Part shown: positions 7,235 through 15,889 of the stretch, in pieces
How the letters are laid out: every line of letters begins with the position of its first letter
Numbering within the stretch: position 1 is the stretch's first letter
From: Deltaproteobacteria bacterium RIFCSPLOWO2_12_FULL_60_19
GTDB taxonomy: Bacteria > Desulfobacterota > Binatia > UBA9968
Direction of reading: 5' to 3'
Assembly (NCBI GenBank): GCA_001798595.1
Contig: MGSS01000147.1
Coordinates: 1 to 38,581, forward strand
DNA length: 38,581 nt
Notes under the pieces: model-generated
Database searches by the model: none
The model's input: only the letters and a program-made list of their open reading frames with translations
What the model was told of the DNA's origin: nothing
Program-made: the position numbers and the translations under genes

Positions 7235-7582
7235 ATGGACATTAACAGAATTCAACCTGGAGAATGGAACAGCCGCGCGGTGGCGCATGGCACTCTGGTT
7301 TTTTGCTCCGGCATTGTCGCCGACGATAAATCGTTGCCGATGAAGGGCCAAACCGAGCAGGTATTACGGAAGATCGAGGCCGTCCTTGCCGCCGCCGGCA
7401 GCGACAAATCGCGCATCGTGAGCGCAACGGTTTTCATGGCCGACGCGAGCCGGAAAAACGAAATGAACGAGGCCTGGATGGCTTGGGTCGATAAAACGAA
7501 CTTACCCGCGCGCTGCGCGGTCGGCGCGGTGCTGACTCCCGGCACGCTGGTCGAGATCATGGTTATTGCCGCAAAAAGATGA
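7235..7582 (+). CDS. RidA-family reactive enamine/imine deaminase
   Basis: A 115-residue protein of the YjgF/YER057c/UK114 family, near the usual 110-130. The segment PARCAVGAVL carries the arginine (R93) that corresponds to the catalytic Arg of E. coli RidA, and LVEIM supplies the nearby Glu (E108). Such proteins hydrolyse 2-aminoacrylate-type enamines and imines released by PLP enzymes; other Rid subfamilies act in catabolic pathways. The start ATG at 7235 follows a strong AGGAGGAG site (7218-7225). The same frame stays open upstream to 6764 but that part is repeat-derived and lacks a start signal. The gene stands alone, bracketed by two 58-bp repeats. Confidence 0.88.
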   Translation: MDINRIQPGEWNSRAVAHGTLVFCSGIVADDKSLPMKGQTEQVLRKIEAVLAAAGSDKSRIVSATVFMADASRKNEMNEAWMAWVDKTNLPARCAVGAVLTPGTLVEIMVIAAKR

Positions 7583-7627
7583 TCGGGTTATCGCCTTAGA
7601 TTCTCGAGTACGTTAGGAGACGCCGGC

Positions 7628-7685
7628 TCAGGCATTGCTAACTCGACACTTCCACGTTTCGAGAATTCTCAAAACGTCGAGATGA
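7628..7685. repeat. 58-bp palindromic repeat, copy 2 (downstream of ridA)
   Basis: The partner of 6893-6950 in the same orientation. It contains the perfect palindrome GAGAATTCTC at 7661-7670 inside the wider dyad GTTT...AAAC. It lies between the ridA stop and the hydrolase gene at 7735. Confidence 0.65.
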
Positions 7686-7734
7686 GCGGAAACCATGCCT
7701 GGAAGTTCGTTCGCTTGTGACCGCCGGTAACTTC

Positions 7735-8292
7735 ATGAAACAGACAAGTGATAGTAACTTGTTCATCCTTCGAGCCATCGATTTTGCGGCTCGGAAGCAC
7801 AGGGACCAGCGCAGGAAGGATGAAGAGTCGTCGCCTTACATCAATCATCCGATCTCTGTTTCTTTGTCGCTTGCCGAAATCGGCGGTGTCAGAGACCCCG
7901 AAACTCTCGCCGCCGCCATACTCCACGACACGCTTGAAGATACGGTAACGACCCCCGATGAACTTGAAGCGACCTTCGGACGCCGCGTCCGAAGAATCGT
8001 TGAAGAGGTGACGGATGACAAGAGCCTGCCGAAGGCGGAAAGAAAACGGCTGCAGATCGAGCATGCGCGGAGCCTCTCCCCCGAAGCAGTTCTGATAAAG
8101 CTAGGCGACAAGATAGCGAATGTGCTTGATGTGACTCACTCCCCGCCGGCCGATTGGAGCCTGGAGCGACGCAAAGAGTACCTCGACTGGGCTGAAACGG
8201 TCATCAAAAACTGCCCACAAACCAACACCGCCCTGGAGAGTCACTTCAACCAGGTCCTTAAAGAGGGAAGGCGGAAGCTACTGTCGCTCTAA
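7735..8292 (+). CDS. MESH1-type HD hydrolase (small alarmone/NADPH phosphatase)
   Basis: A 185-residue HD-domain protein. The metal ligands expected from human MESH1 are all present at a constant offset of three: H38 (YINHPI), H64-D65 (AAILHDTLEDT) and D125 (KLGDKIANV). MESH1 proteins remove the 3'-pyrophosphate of (p)ppGpp or the phosphate of NADPH. No synthetase or TGS/ACT domain is present, so this is a stand-alone hydrolase. I chose ATG at 7735; a GTG at 7717 in frame would add six residues. No strong ribosome-binding site precedes either. It is not obviously co-transcribed with ridA, since a repeat lies between them, and the downstream amidohydrolase is convergent. Confidence 0.87.
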   Translation: MKQTSDSNLFILRAIDFAARKHRDQRRKDEESSPYINHPISVSLSLAEIGGVRDPETLAAAILHDTLEDTVTTPDELEATFGRRVRRIVEEVTDDKSLPKAERKRLQIEHARSLSPEAVLIKLGDKIANVLDVTHSPPADWSLERRKEYLDWAETVIKNCPQTNTALESHFNQVLKEGRRKLLSL

Positions 8293-8300
8293 TACCAGCC

Positions 8301-9935
8301 TTACGGCTTAAAGCCCACCGTGAGATGGGCCCGATTGGACTCGGGCAGCGCTTCTCCTTCGCTCCTGAGCGTGACGATGTACGTGCCCGCCTTGGCGATC
8401 GCCTCGGGTGAAACGATCGCCTCAAGCTCGCTTTTTGAGACGAAACGGGTCGGCAGCGGCTCGCCGTTCAGCATGACGCGGTGGAACGGCCACATCCCGC
8501 CTTCCCCGCGTACCTTCAATACCGTGGGACCGGTCCGCTCGATCAGAAACAGCGGCGATATTTCGAGGTTCGGCGGCAAGCTCTGGTAGGAATAGAACGA
8601 CGGAATCGGATTCTTGTATTTGTGGAATCCGATGTCGATGACCTTCCCGTCCATGACGACCATCTTGACGTTTTGCGTCATCCAGATGTCTTTTAGCGGA
8701 TCCCCCTCGACGATCGACAGGTCCGCGACCTTGCCGGGCTCGACGCTGCCGTAGTCCTTGTCTTTCCTGAAGGTCCTGGCGACGTTGAGCGTGGCCGATT
8801 GGATCGCCGTCATCGGCGGCACGCCCGCCTCAACGTCCATCACGAGGGCCTGATGCATCAGCAGGGCCGCCATGCCGCGGGGCGGGTCCGAGCCTTCCTT
8901 CAAGATGCCGCCGGCCTGGACAAAGCGCCGGATGAATTCATGGGCTTTTTCATAGCCGATCTTGGCGCGCTTAAGCTGCTCGGGGGTGTATCGCTTGAGC
9001 AATTTGTCGTAGGCGTTGTCGGTCACCGCGCGGACCGCAGGGGGGAGATCGGCGTTGGGGTCGTTCAAGATCTCGTTCTCTCTTTCTCTGAAGCGGTTGG
9101 CGCTCGGCGAAAGAGGGCGGAGCCATTTGGCGATGGTCGGCGTCCACGCGACGCGGCGCTCCACCATCGCGCCGATCACCTGGTCGTAATTTTCGGTTTG
9201 GTAATACGAGCCGGCGAGCTCCTGCTCGATCACCCCTCCCAGGCGATCCTCGGCCAGCTTGCGCCTGGCGGGGGCATACGGGATGGAGCTGTAGCCGACC
9301 GACCAGATGTGCTCGATCGAGTCGACGCCCGCCTTGACCGAGCCGACGACGTCCCAACTGTGGGCGGCGACCGGCATATCCAGTCGATGGGCTTCGTCAA
9401 CGGCGATCTTCAGCAGATCCAAAGAAAGAAACTCATTGACCTTGAGGATGTCGCATCCGAGCTCCTTTTTCCGCCGCACCGCGTTGCGCACCTCGTCCGG
9501 CGTGGTGACGATGATGTTGTCGCGGGACGTTCTCGAACCGAATGCGTCGTGCCCGGTGCCGACGCCGCCGATCGCCCGGCCCGACATCCAGATCCGCGGC
9601 CCGCGAATCTTGCCCAGCTGGGTCCCCTGTTTTTGCGCGAAGGTCCAAGGGCCGTCCTGGTAGAGCTCGATCGTGGCGCAGGTGGTAATGCCCAGATGGA
9701 GATAAAGCTCTCCATGAAACTCCTCCAGGTGGCCGTGACCGTCGATGAAGCCCGGCAGAACGGTCTTGCCCCTGACGTCGATCGTCTCCGCGCCGGCGGG
9801 AATGGAGACATCTCCGCTCCGGCCGACCGCCTGGAACCTGGCCGCCCGGATAACGATGACGGAATTCTCGATCGGCGGCCGGCCGGTGCCGTCGATCAGC
9901 CTTCCGCCCTGAAGCACGAGCGCTTTGTCCGCCAT
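8301..9935 (-). CDS. Amidohydrolase-superfamily protein with a C-terminal beta domain
   Basis: A 544-residue protein with a typical metal-dependent amidohydrolase core: HxH at H67/H69 (DGHGHL), a likely carboxylated Lys at K165 (CDILKVNE), H192 and H209 as further ligands (AAHSW, SIEHIW) and D350 (KEGSDPP). The N- and C-terminal strands of the urease-like composite beta-sandwich are present (VEPGKVADLSIVEGDP). Residues about 440-544 form an extra beta-rich tail (LEISPLFLIERTGPTVLKVRG onward) that resembles an IPT/TIG-like module. There is no signal peptide, so it is probably cytoplasmic. Substrate is unknown; imidazolonepropionase/prolidase-like amides are possible. It is followed upstream by an orphan binding-protein gene on the same strand (gap 64 bases). 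Confidence 0.85.
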   Translation of the reverse strand: MADKALVLQGGRLIDGTGRPPIENSVIVIRAARFQAVGRSGDVSIPAGAETIDVRGKTVLPGFIDGHGHLEEFHGELYLHLGITTCATIELYQDGPWTFAQKQGTQLGKIRGPRIWMSGRAIGGVGTGHDAFGSRTSRDNIIVTTPDEVRNAVRRKKELGCDILKVNEFLSLDLLKIAVDEAHRLDMPVAAHSWDVVGSVKAGVDSIEHIWSVGYSSIPYAPARRKLAEDRLGGVIEQELAGSYYQTENYDQVIGAMVERRVAWTPTIAKWLRPLSPSANRFRERENEILNDPNADLPPAVRAVTDNAYDKLLKRYTPEQLKRAKIGYEKAHEFIRRFVQAGGILKEGSDPPRGMAALLMHQALVMDVEAGVPPMTAIQSATLNVARTFRKDKDYGSVEPGKVADLSIVEGDPLKDIWMTQNVKMVVMDGKVIDIGFHKYKNPIPSFYSYQSLPPNLEISPLFLIERTGPTVLKVRGEGGMWPFHRVMLNGEPLPTRFVSKSELEAIVSPEAIAKAGTYIVTLRSEGEALPESNRAHLTVGFKP

Positions 9936-9999
9936 GTTGTTTCTCCGTTAGCCCGCGCCGAACCGGGATGATCTCACCACCGAGGCGCCGAGAGCGAGC

Positions 10000-11016
10000 T
10001 TATTTCCCTTTGCCGTACACCCGGTCGATGAACCCCTCCTTCTCGATCTCGCGCACGAGGCTGTCGTCGATCAAGCTGTCCACCGTGACCTTGCTTGCGG
10101 GATTCAGCTTCAAGGCGTCGTCGAGTTGGATTTTCATTCCCTCGCGGGTTGTGTAGGGGGCGCGCTCCAGGATCTTCACCGTCGAGGCGTACGAACTGTC
10201 GAGGTAGGCCTTATTCGCGCTGCGAAGATATTTGGCGACGATCTTTTGCGTTCCCTCCTTGTTCGTCTTGAAGTAGTGGGACGCTTCGATCAAGGCCATG
10301 AGGACTTTCTTGACGGTCTCGCGCTTCCTGGCCACGAAACTTTTGGTGGTCGCCGCGCAGATGAACGGCAATAGATAAGGCTTCGGCAGGTCCGACATGT
10401 TGGCCAGGATGCGGTGCGGCAGGCCGCCGGGGATAAGCTCGACGTTGCCCGGCGGAGAGGGAAAGCCGGCGATCACCCCGCGGCTGAAGCCGGCGGCGCG
10501 CTCCGAGGCGCCGCCCACCTGCAGGATCTTCACGTCTTCCATCGGTCGCAGCCCCAGCCCTTTCAGCAGCTCGCGCGCCGCGACATCCGACACGCTGCCG
10601 AAGCGGCTGATGCCGATCGACTTTCCTTTTAAATCTTCCGCCGACTTGATGCTGTCGAGCACCACCAGCTCGTAGGCCAGAACGTTGATCACGCAGCCGG
10701 CGCTGACGACGTCGGCTCCGCGGATCGCGGCGTTGGCGATGCCGCTCCCGGCGGCGTTGCCGACCTGAATGTCCTGAGCGATGATCGCCGTAACGGCCAC
10801 CGTAGTGCTGCCGATGTAGACGAGCTCGACGTCCAACCCATGTTTTTTAAAGAAGCCGGCCTCGTAAGCCACAGTCCACGGCTGGTTGATCGTGTCGGTG
10901 GACGAATAGGCGATCTGAACCCTCTCCTGCGCTATTGCGTCGATTGACAGGATGACGCTCAGCGAGAGCGCGACGGCGAGAATAAATATCTGGCTGCTGC
11001 GATTCTGGCGCTTCAT
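10000..11016 (-). CDS. Orphan ABC/NMT1-like periplasmic substrate-binding protein
   Basis: The 338-residue product has a signal peptide (MKRQNRSSQIFILAVALSLS, cleaved near AIAQ) and the NMT1/THI5/SsuA-like two-domain fold: YEAGFFKKHGLDVELVYIG, then AEDLKGKSIGISRFG. It would bind a small organic solute in the periplasm. No permease or ATPase gene is nearby. I chose ATG at 11016 because it follows a clear GAAGGAGG site; a longer frame to 11133 lacks one and would bury the signal peptide. It is divergent from the MFS gene and lies just upstream of the amidohydrolase, so uptake and cleavage of one compound is plausible (inference). Confidence 0.86.
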   Translation of the reverse strand: MKRQNRSSQIFILAVALSLSVILSIDAIAQERVQIAYSSTDTINQPWTVAYEAGFFKKHGLDVELVYIGSTTVAVTAIIAQDIQVGNAAGSGIANAAIRGADVVSAGCVINVLAYELVVLDSIKSAEDLKGKSIGISRFGSVSDVAARELLKGLGLRPMEDVKILQVGGASERAAGFSRGVIAGFPSPPGNVELIPGGLPHRILANMSDLPKPYLLPFICAATTKSFVARKRETVKKVLMALIEASHYFKTNKEGTQKIVAKYLRSANKAYLDSSYASTVKILERAPYTTREGMKIQLDDALKLNPASKVTVDSLIDDSLVREIEKEGFIDRVYGKGK

Positions 11017-11131
11017 AAGACCTCCTTCGACTTGTCTTGCCTTGCCGGCGATCTGCCGGTACGGGGCGCAACTTAACCCATTTGCCGGATTCCGGTCAAA
11101 CGTGTCCGTGCTTTCGCTCGGTACGAAGTTC

Positions 11132-12484
11132 ATGATAAGTAATCATAGTTGCGCTCGTGGGAGGGGACGATCACGAGACCACAACGCGCCGCTTCCAAGT
11201 TACACGGACACGGTCTTGCCTAATAACCTAACCGGACTTTTTTATGGCTGGCGCATGTTGGCCGCCTCTTCCGCTATGCGCGCGCTCGGCGCGGGACTTC
11301 ATAGTTTCGGCTTTACGGTGTTTTTTCTGCCGCTAAGCCGGGATCTAGGCTTGAACCGGACCTCAACGTCGCTGGCTTTTTCCCTGGCGCGCGCGGAAGG
11401 CGCCATCGAAGGGCCCATCGTCGGTCACCTGCTCGACCGCCACGGCCCGAAGCCGATCATGCTGGCGGCCGTGTTGCTCATGGGCGTCGGATATCTGCTC
11501 CTCTCGCAGGTCGACAGCTATGCGACGTTTTTAATCGTCTATCTTGGCGTCATCTCTTTGGCTCACGCGGGCGGGTTCATGCATGCGCCGATGGTGTTGA
11601 TCAACACCTGGTTTATCCGCGCCCGCGTCCGCGCCATCACCATCAACAGCGCCGCCTTCGGATTGGGTGGGGTTTTGATCGCGCCGGTCCTAAGCTTCAT
11701 CGTGCAGGCCTGGGGATGGCGTTGGGGCGCCGCCGTCGCGGGGGTTACGTTCCTGGCGATCGGGATACCGGTCTGTCTCACGATTCGCAGGTCGCCGGAA
11801 AGCATGGGGCTGCTCCCCGACGGGCGCGAAGCCGCCGGTCCGGCGCCAGGCGGAGGCGGCGCAGGGCAGACGACGACCCCGGAAGCCGAAGTCACCGTGG
11901 CCGAGGCGCTTAAGTCCTTCGCGTTCTGGGGATCTGTGCTGGCGGCGGGGATACGCAACGGCTCCTACCATGCGATCTCCGTTCATTTCGTGCCCCTCAT
12001 GGTGTGGAAAGGATTCAGCCAGTCGGAGGCGGCCCTGTTGCTGAGCGTCTACGCGGTCTTCGGCGTGGCGGCGACGCTGATCCTCGGATGGTTCGCCGAC
12101 AAGGCGAACAAGCCCCGCATGACCGCGGTTATTTTATTTGCCGCCGCCGGCGCGATGTTGTTGCCGATCGCCGGCAACTCGCTCTGGTCGCTGATCCTGT
12201 TCATAGTTTTCTTTGCCGGCGTGGAGGCGACCTACCCGCTCGGCTGGGCAGTGGTCGGGGATCTGTTCGGCCGGAAACATTACGCCAAGATCCGCGGCTA
12301 TATGACTTTGTTTTACACCTGGGGCGGAGTTCTCGGTCCGGTGATTGCCGGAATGATTTTTGACCGGTGGCAAAGCTACGAGCCGCTTTTGTGGGGGCTT
12401 ATAGTCATGTACATTGCTGCGGGAATATTTTACGCTAGCCTTAACCGCTGCTGGCAAGAAGCCACGAATAGGCGCGAGGCGTGA
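11132..12484 (+). CDS. MFS transporter
   Basis: About 450 residues with some twelve hydrophobic segments from LFYGWRMLAA onward. The MFS signature GHLLDRHGPKPIM (loop 2-3) and its second-half counterpart GWFADKANKPRM (loop 8-9) mark a major-facilitator carrier of the monocarboxylate/oxalate:formate-like group. A Gly/Ala/Pro-rich cytoplasmic linker (about residues 215-250) joins the halves. The start is uncertain: ATG at 11132 or TTG at 11216, which would begin just before the first membrane segment; neither has a strong ribosome-binding site. It is divergent from the binding-protein gene at 10000-11016 and is followed by a glutathione transferase, consistent with carboxylate uptake in a catabolic cluster. 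Confidence 0.83.
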   Translation: MISNHSCARGRGRSRDHNAPLPSYTDTVLPNNLTGLFYGWRMLAASSAMRALGAGLHSFGFTVFFLPLSRDLGLNRTSTSLAFSLARAEGAIEGPIVGHLLDRHGPKPIMLAAVLLMGVGYLLLSQVDSYATFLIVYLGVISLAHAGGFMHAPMVLINTWFIRARVRAITINSAAFGLGGVLIAPVLSFIVQAWGWRWGAAVAGVTFLAIGIPVCLTIRRSPESMGLLPDGREAAGPAPGGGGAGQTTTPEAEVTVAEALKSFAFWGSVLAAGIRNGSYHAISVHFVPLMVWKGFSQSEAALLLSVYAVFGVAATLILGWFADKANKPRMTAVILFAAAGAMLLPIAGNSLWSLILFIVFFAGVEATYPLGWAVVGDLFGRKHYAKIRGYMTLFYTWGGVLGPVIAGMIFDRWQSYEPLLWGLIVMYIAAGIFYASLNRCWQEATNRREA

Positions 12485-12595
12485 GGCGATAGTCAACTCA
12501 AGAGTAAAAGGCAAAGAAAACAAAAAGTTATAGGTATAGCGAGGGGGAGAAAACTGTTGCCTGTTGCCTCTCGCCTGTTGCCTAGGAGGAACACT

Positions 12596-13204
12596 ATGGC
12601 GATCAAGTTGTACGATGCGGTGCCGTCGTCCAACAGCGACCGGGTGAAGATCGCGCTCAACGAGAAGGGACTCGCTTACGATCGAGTCACGCTCAATCTC
12701 GCCAAGAAAGAGCAGAAAAAGCCCGAGTTTCTGCGGCTCAATCCCTATGGCAAGGTGCCGGTGATCGACGACGGCGGGCAGGTACTCTTCGAATCCTGCA
12801 TCATCAACGAGTATCTCGATGAAAAATATCCCAACCCGCCGCTCATGCCGAAGGACCCCTATCTTCGGGGGCGCGGCCGGATCCTGGTCGATTACGGGAT
12901 GAACCACCTTCACGAGTCCTATTGGGCGGTCAGGACTGAAATCATGAAGAAAGAAGCGGAGCGCAATGCGTCGGTCATGGACGAGAGCCGCCGGACGCTC
13001 AGAGAGCTGCTCCGGTATCTCGAAGACGCGCTGGGCGACAAGCCGTACTTTTTAGGAGAGTTCAGCCTTACGGATATCGACCTGTGGCCCCGCTTCGGCC
13101 GCATGGAAGATTACGGCGTTCTGCCGGCGGCGTCTCTGCCGCGGCTGAGCGCCTGGGTGGCGAGGATGAAGGCGCGGCCGTCCGTGAAGTCGCTGGGGAC
13201 GTGA
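12596..13204 (+). CDS. Glutathione S-transferase family protein
   Basis: A 202-residue protein with the thioredoxin-like N-terminal domain (AIKLYDAVPSSNSDRVKIAL, then NPYGKVPVIDD with the cis-Pro, and FESCIINEYL with the conserved glutathione-binding Glu-Ser) and an all-helical C-terminal domain with SLTDIDLWP. The N-terminal SSNSDRV offers the Ser used by beta/zeta-like bacterial enzymes to activate glutathione. These enzymes conjugate glutathione, isomerise maleyl compounds or dehalogenate. The ATG at 12596 has a TAGGAGGA site. Bases 12556-12583 upstream carry a short repetition of the GCCTGTTGCC word. Its partner genes suggest detoxification or ring catabolism (inference). Confidence 0.87.
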   Translation: MAIKLYDAVPSSNSDRVKIALNEKGLAYDRVTLNLAKKEQKKPEFLRLNPYGKVPVIDDGGQVLFESCIINEYLDEKYPNPPLMPKDPYLRGRGRILVDYGMNHLHESYWAVRTEIMKKEAERNASVMDESRRTLRELLRYLEDALGDKPYFLGEFSLTDIDLWPRFGRMEDYGVLPAASLPRLSAWVARMKARPSVKSLGT

Positions 13205-13377
13205 TCGTGCTCAGGGTCGTGAACAGCCGCTACTTCTCCCTGCACGGTTTCGCTATTCGACGAATAAGCCGTTCAAAATCGGAGATTTTTCCCCGCGTCG
13301 TTGAATTCGACGGCGTGCTGGAATACCATTCCCTCCAATGGGCCGGTTGCTGCATTTTTCTTTTTCGGGAGGAATGA

Positions 13378-14442
13378 ATGCTTGTATTCGACAACGACGA
13401 CGTGAAAAACGCTCTCTCAATGGACGTCTGTCTCGACGCCATTGAAGAGACCTATCGGGATTACGGTCAGGGGCAGGCCGTCAATATCCCGCGCGCGGAT
13501 ATGCTGACGCCCCATCCGCAGGAGGGTTATTTCTACGAGTTCAAGACCATGAGCGGCGCCGTGCCCCGGTACGATATCTGCGCGCTACGGTTGAGCTCGA
13601 GCGTGATCGGATTTCCAACCGTTCTCGGAACCTTTCGCAAAGAGAAAGTTCCGGCGGCGCCCGGAAACCGCTGGCTCGGTTTGATCATGCTCTATCGCAT
13701 CAGTAACGGCGAGCTTTTGTGCGTTTTCCCGGACGGCTACCTGCAACGAATGCGGGTCGGAGCCACCAGCGGTATCGGCGCAAAGTACATGGCAGTCGAG
13801 CGCGCGGCCCGCGTGGGCATCCTCGGGTCGGGCTTTCAGGCAGGGTCGCAGCTGATGGCCATGTGCGGCGTAAGAAAGATTACCGAAATAAAGGTGTACA
13901 GCCCCAACCGCGACCACCGCTATGCTTTTTCCGTGGAGATGGAAAGGGAGCTGGGGGTGGCGGTCAAGCCGGTCGGCAGCGCCGAAGAAGCGGTCCGAGA
14001 CGTCGATATCCTGGTGACCGCCTCCAACGCGATGGTTCCGCTCACCAAGCCCGAATGGTTGCGGCCGGGCATGCACGTCACGAGCATCCGGCCGATCGAG
14101 ATCGACGACGAGACTTTCGACCGGTTCGACCGCATCGTCAAGAACTCCGTCGAAGCGGAGCCGCTCTATTACCCGATGGAGGGATTCAAAACACCGGACA
14201 CGGACGTGGGCTGGTCGACTTACCAGCGGGAACGTTTTCCGCAACTCCGAATCCTGGCCGAGGTCGTGGCAGGAAAGATTCCAGGCAGACAAAAGCCTGA
14301 GGAAATCACTTATTTCCTGAACAGCGTCGGGCTCGGAATCCAATTCGCCGCGGTCGGAGCGAAGTTTTACGACCTTGCCCGCAGCCGGGGTTTAGGCAAA
14401 GAAATCCCCACTGACTGGTTTCTCCAGACTTTACATACCTAA
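13378..14442 (+). CDS. Ornithine cyclodeaminase/mu-crystallin family NAD(P)-dependent enzyme
   Basis: A 354-residue protein with the OCD/mu-crystallin fold. The Rossmann dinucleotide motif is VGILGSGFQAGSQL (about residues 145-158), preceded by LQRMRVGATSGIGAKYMA, a family signature. These enzymes act on imines or cyclic amino acids using NAD(P) (ornithine cyclodeaminase, ketimine reductase, alanine dehydrogenase). The family's residues KMRTGA read RMRVGA here, so classical ornithine cyclodeaminase activity should not be assumed. The ribosome-binding site CGGGAGG lies 5 bases before the ATG; an ATG at 13374 is out of frame. A binding-protein gene follows 17 bases after its stop, so the two are likely one operon. 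Confidence 0.86.
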   Translation: MLVFDNDDVKNALSMDVCLDAIEETYRDYGQGQAVNIPRADMLTPHPQEGYFYEFKTMSGAVPRYDICALRLSSSVIGFPTVLGTFRKEKVPAAPGNRWLGLIMLYRISNGELLCVFPDGYLQRMRVGATSGIGAKYMAVERAARVGILGSGFQAGSQLMAMCGVRKITEIKVYSPNRDHRYAFSVEMERELGVAVKPVGSAEEAVRDVDILVTASNAMVPLTKPEWLRPGMHVTSIRPIEIDDETFDRFDRIVKNSVEAEPLYYPMEGFKTPDTDVGWSTYQRERFPQLRILAEVVAGKIPGRQKPEEITYFLNSVGLGIQFAAVGAKFYDLARSRGLGKEIPTDWFLQTLHT

Positions 14443-14459
14443 GAAAGGCGGCATTGACC

Positions 14460-15440
14460 ATGCGATTGCGCGTTGTTGGGTCTATTGTGTTTTTGTTTTG
14501 GTTCGCTTGTGCTCCCTGGGCGCTGGCCAAGGACCGTCTGCGTGTTTCAATCGCCGGTTTCGACGGCACCACCGAAATGGTCCTGGCGGTTACCCAGGGC
14601 GCCGGCTTGTTCGAGAAAAACGGGTTGAAGGTCGAGTTGATCGCGATCGCCGGCGCGGCGCCTTCCACGAGCGCGTTGGTGAACGGCGACGTGGATATCG
14701 ACGTCCGCTCTCCCGTGAACGCTGCGGTGGCGATGCTCAACGGCCTCGACTTCACGTTTCTCGCCACCGCGCAAAATTACCTCGATTACATCATCGTAAC
14801 GCGTCCCGAGATCAAGGGCATCAGCGACCTTAAAGGAAAAAAGGTCGGTATCGTGCGATTCGGCGGGAAAACGGACCTGCTTGTGAGATATCTTTTTCGC
14901 CGGCAGGGGCTGGAGCCGGTCAAAGATTTCGCGATATTACAGGTGGGGCCTTCGACCGCCCGGGTCGCCATCGTCCAAAGCGGGGGAATCGATGCGACGG
15001 TGTTGTCGCCGCCCCAGGCGCACACCGCTCTCAAGGCGGGCCTGAAGGCCATCGACGTTCCGAACGCGCCCTTCTTTCAAGGCGTCGTGATCGCGCGGAA
15101 AAAATTTATCCAGGAAGAGCGCCCGACCGTCGATCGTTTTCTCCGGAGCTATTTGGACGGGATTCATTTTTTCCTTACCCGGAAGGAAGAAACGCTAGGC
15201 ATACTTTCCCGCGTGTACCGCGTCAACGACCGGGAATGGCTCGACTACGTGTATCGCACCCACCAGCAGCATCAAATCGGCCGGAAGCCATATCCCGACT
15301 GGGAAGCGGTGCAGGCGACTCTGGACATGATGGCGCCCGACACGCCCGGCGTCAAAAAGTTAAAGCCCAAGGAACTCTTTGACCTGAGCCTGCTGGAAGA
15401 GCTGGACCGTTCCGGGTTTATCGACCGGCTATATAAATAA
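14460..15440 (+). CDS. Orphan ABC/NMT1-like periplasmic substrate-binding protein
   Basis: A 326-residue exported protein with a signal peptide (MRLRVVGSIVFLFWFACAPW, cleaved near ALA). The lobe signatures are TQGAGLFEKNGLKVELI and ISDLKGKKVGIVRFGG, as in NMT1/SsuA/TauA-type proteins. The ATG at 14460 is taken; the frame also has a TTG at 14454 closer to the AAGAAAGG site. It follows the cyclodeaminase-family gene closely, so both probably respond to the same substrate. No ABC permease or ATPase is in the window, as with the other binding proteins here. The ligand is unknown. Confidence 0.85.
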   Translation: MRLRVVGSIVFLFWFACAPWALAKDRLRVSIAGFDGTTEMVLAVTQGAGLFEKNGLKVELIAIAGAAPSTSALVNGDVDIDVRSPVNAAVAMLNGLDFTFLATAQNYLDYIIVTRPEIKGISDLKGKKVGIVRFGGKTDLLVRYLFRRQGLEPVKDFAILQVGPSTARVAIVQSGGIDATVLSPPQAHTALKAGLKAIDVPNAPFFQGVVIARKKFIQEERPTVDRFLRSYLDGIHFFLTRKEETLGILSRVYRVNDREWLDYVYRTHQQHQIGRKPYPDWEAVQATLDMMAPDTPGVKKLKPKELFDLSLLEELDRSGFIDRLYK

Positions 15441-15875
15441 CAAAAGGCGTCGGGCGGTCGTTAAGATGGAGAGCGAAAAATCAGAAGGCAAAAAGCTCTC
15501 GTCTCCCGCCTCTGAAAAATAGGGGTTGAGCCGCTCGAGAGCCGGATGGCGGAAGATCTTGATCCCCGCCGTCCTCTCGATGTAGCGGCCGTAGCGAAAT
15601 TTCGATTCGACGTCGCCGATCGGAACGCCGCCCGGTTTTTCGCGCAGCGGCTCGACTTCGAGGACCGTGAACGTGTGGCCGGGCTGCAGGACGATTTTAT
15701 CGAACTGGCCGTGCAGCGCCTCGACCGAGTCGATCTCGAAGACCCGTTCGATGCCGACGGCTCGCGCCATCGCCGCGTAATCGTTACGCCGGGCGTTCGC
15801 CAGGGGAACGGCGCTGGTGGCGTTATAGACGCGGCGCCAGGGTCGGGTCTGACTACTAACCTGATGAAGTTCAGA
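15429..15875 (-). pseudogene. 3' remnant of a TPP-dependent decarboxylase-like gene
   Basis: On the minus strand an open frame bounded by a stop at 15876-15878 reads ...YNATSAVPLANARRNDYAAM, then ARAVGIERVFEIDSVEAL, LQPGHTFTVLEVEPLREK, VESKFRYGRYIERTAGI and IKIFRHPALERL. From memory this is the C-terminal end of the pyruvate/sulfopyruvate-decarboxylase-like TPP-binding domain, with the usual 'VDLAAxARAxG...V.EPGREK...KYRxVRYIE' order. The upstream half (TPP- and Mg-binding GDG...N) is absent; the frame stops or breaks where it would lie, and an esterase gene starts at 15890 on the other strand. An internal ATG at 15770 could give a 113-residue product but a functional enzyme is unlikely. It fills the otherwise empty 15441-15889 interval. 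Confidence 0.55.
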
Positions 15876-15889
15876 TTACAATCCTACCT

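Noticed and set aside
8799-9971. A 390-residue frame on the plus strand opposite the amidohydrolase
   Set aside because: Antisense frame rich in Arg, Asp, Gly and His with no start signal; the minus-strand frame has the complete metal-site motifs.
10952-11131. Upstream 60-residue extension of the MFS gene frame
   Set aside because: It runs through the divergent binding-protein gene start and its ribosome-binding site, and lacks membrane segments.
12541-12590. The CCTGTTGCC repetition before the glutathione transferase as a CRISPR-like or minisatellite array
   Set aside because: Only three short unequal units in 30 bases with no spacers; it is a local word repetition.
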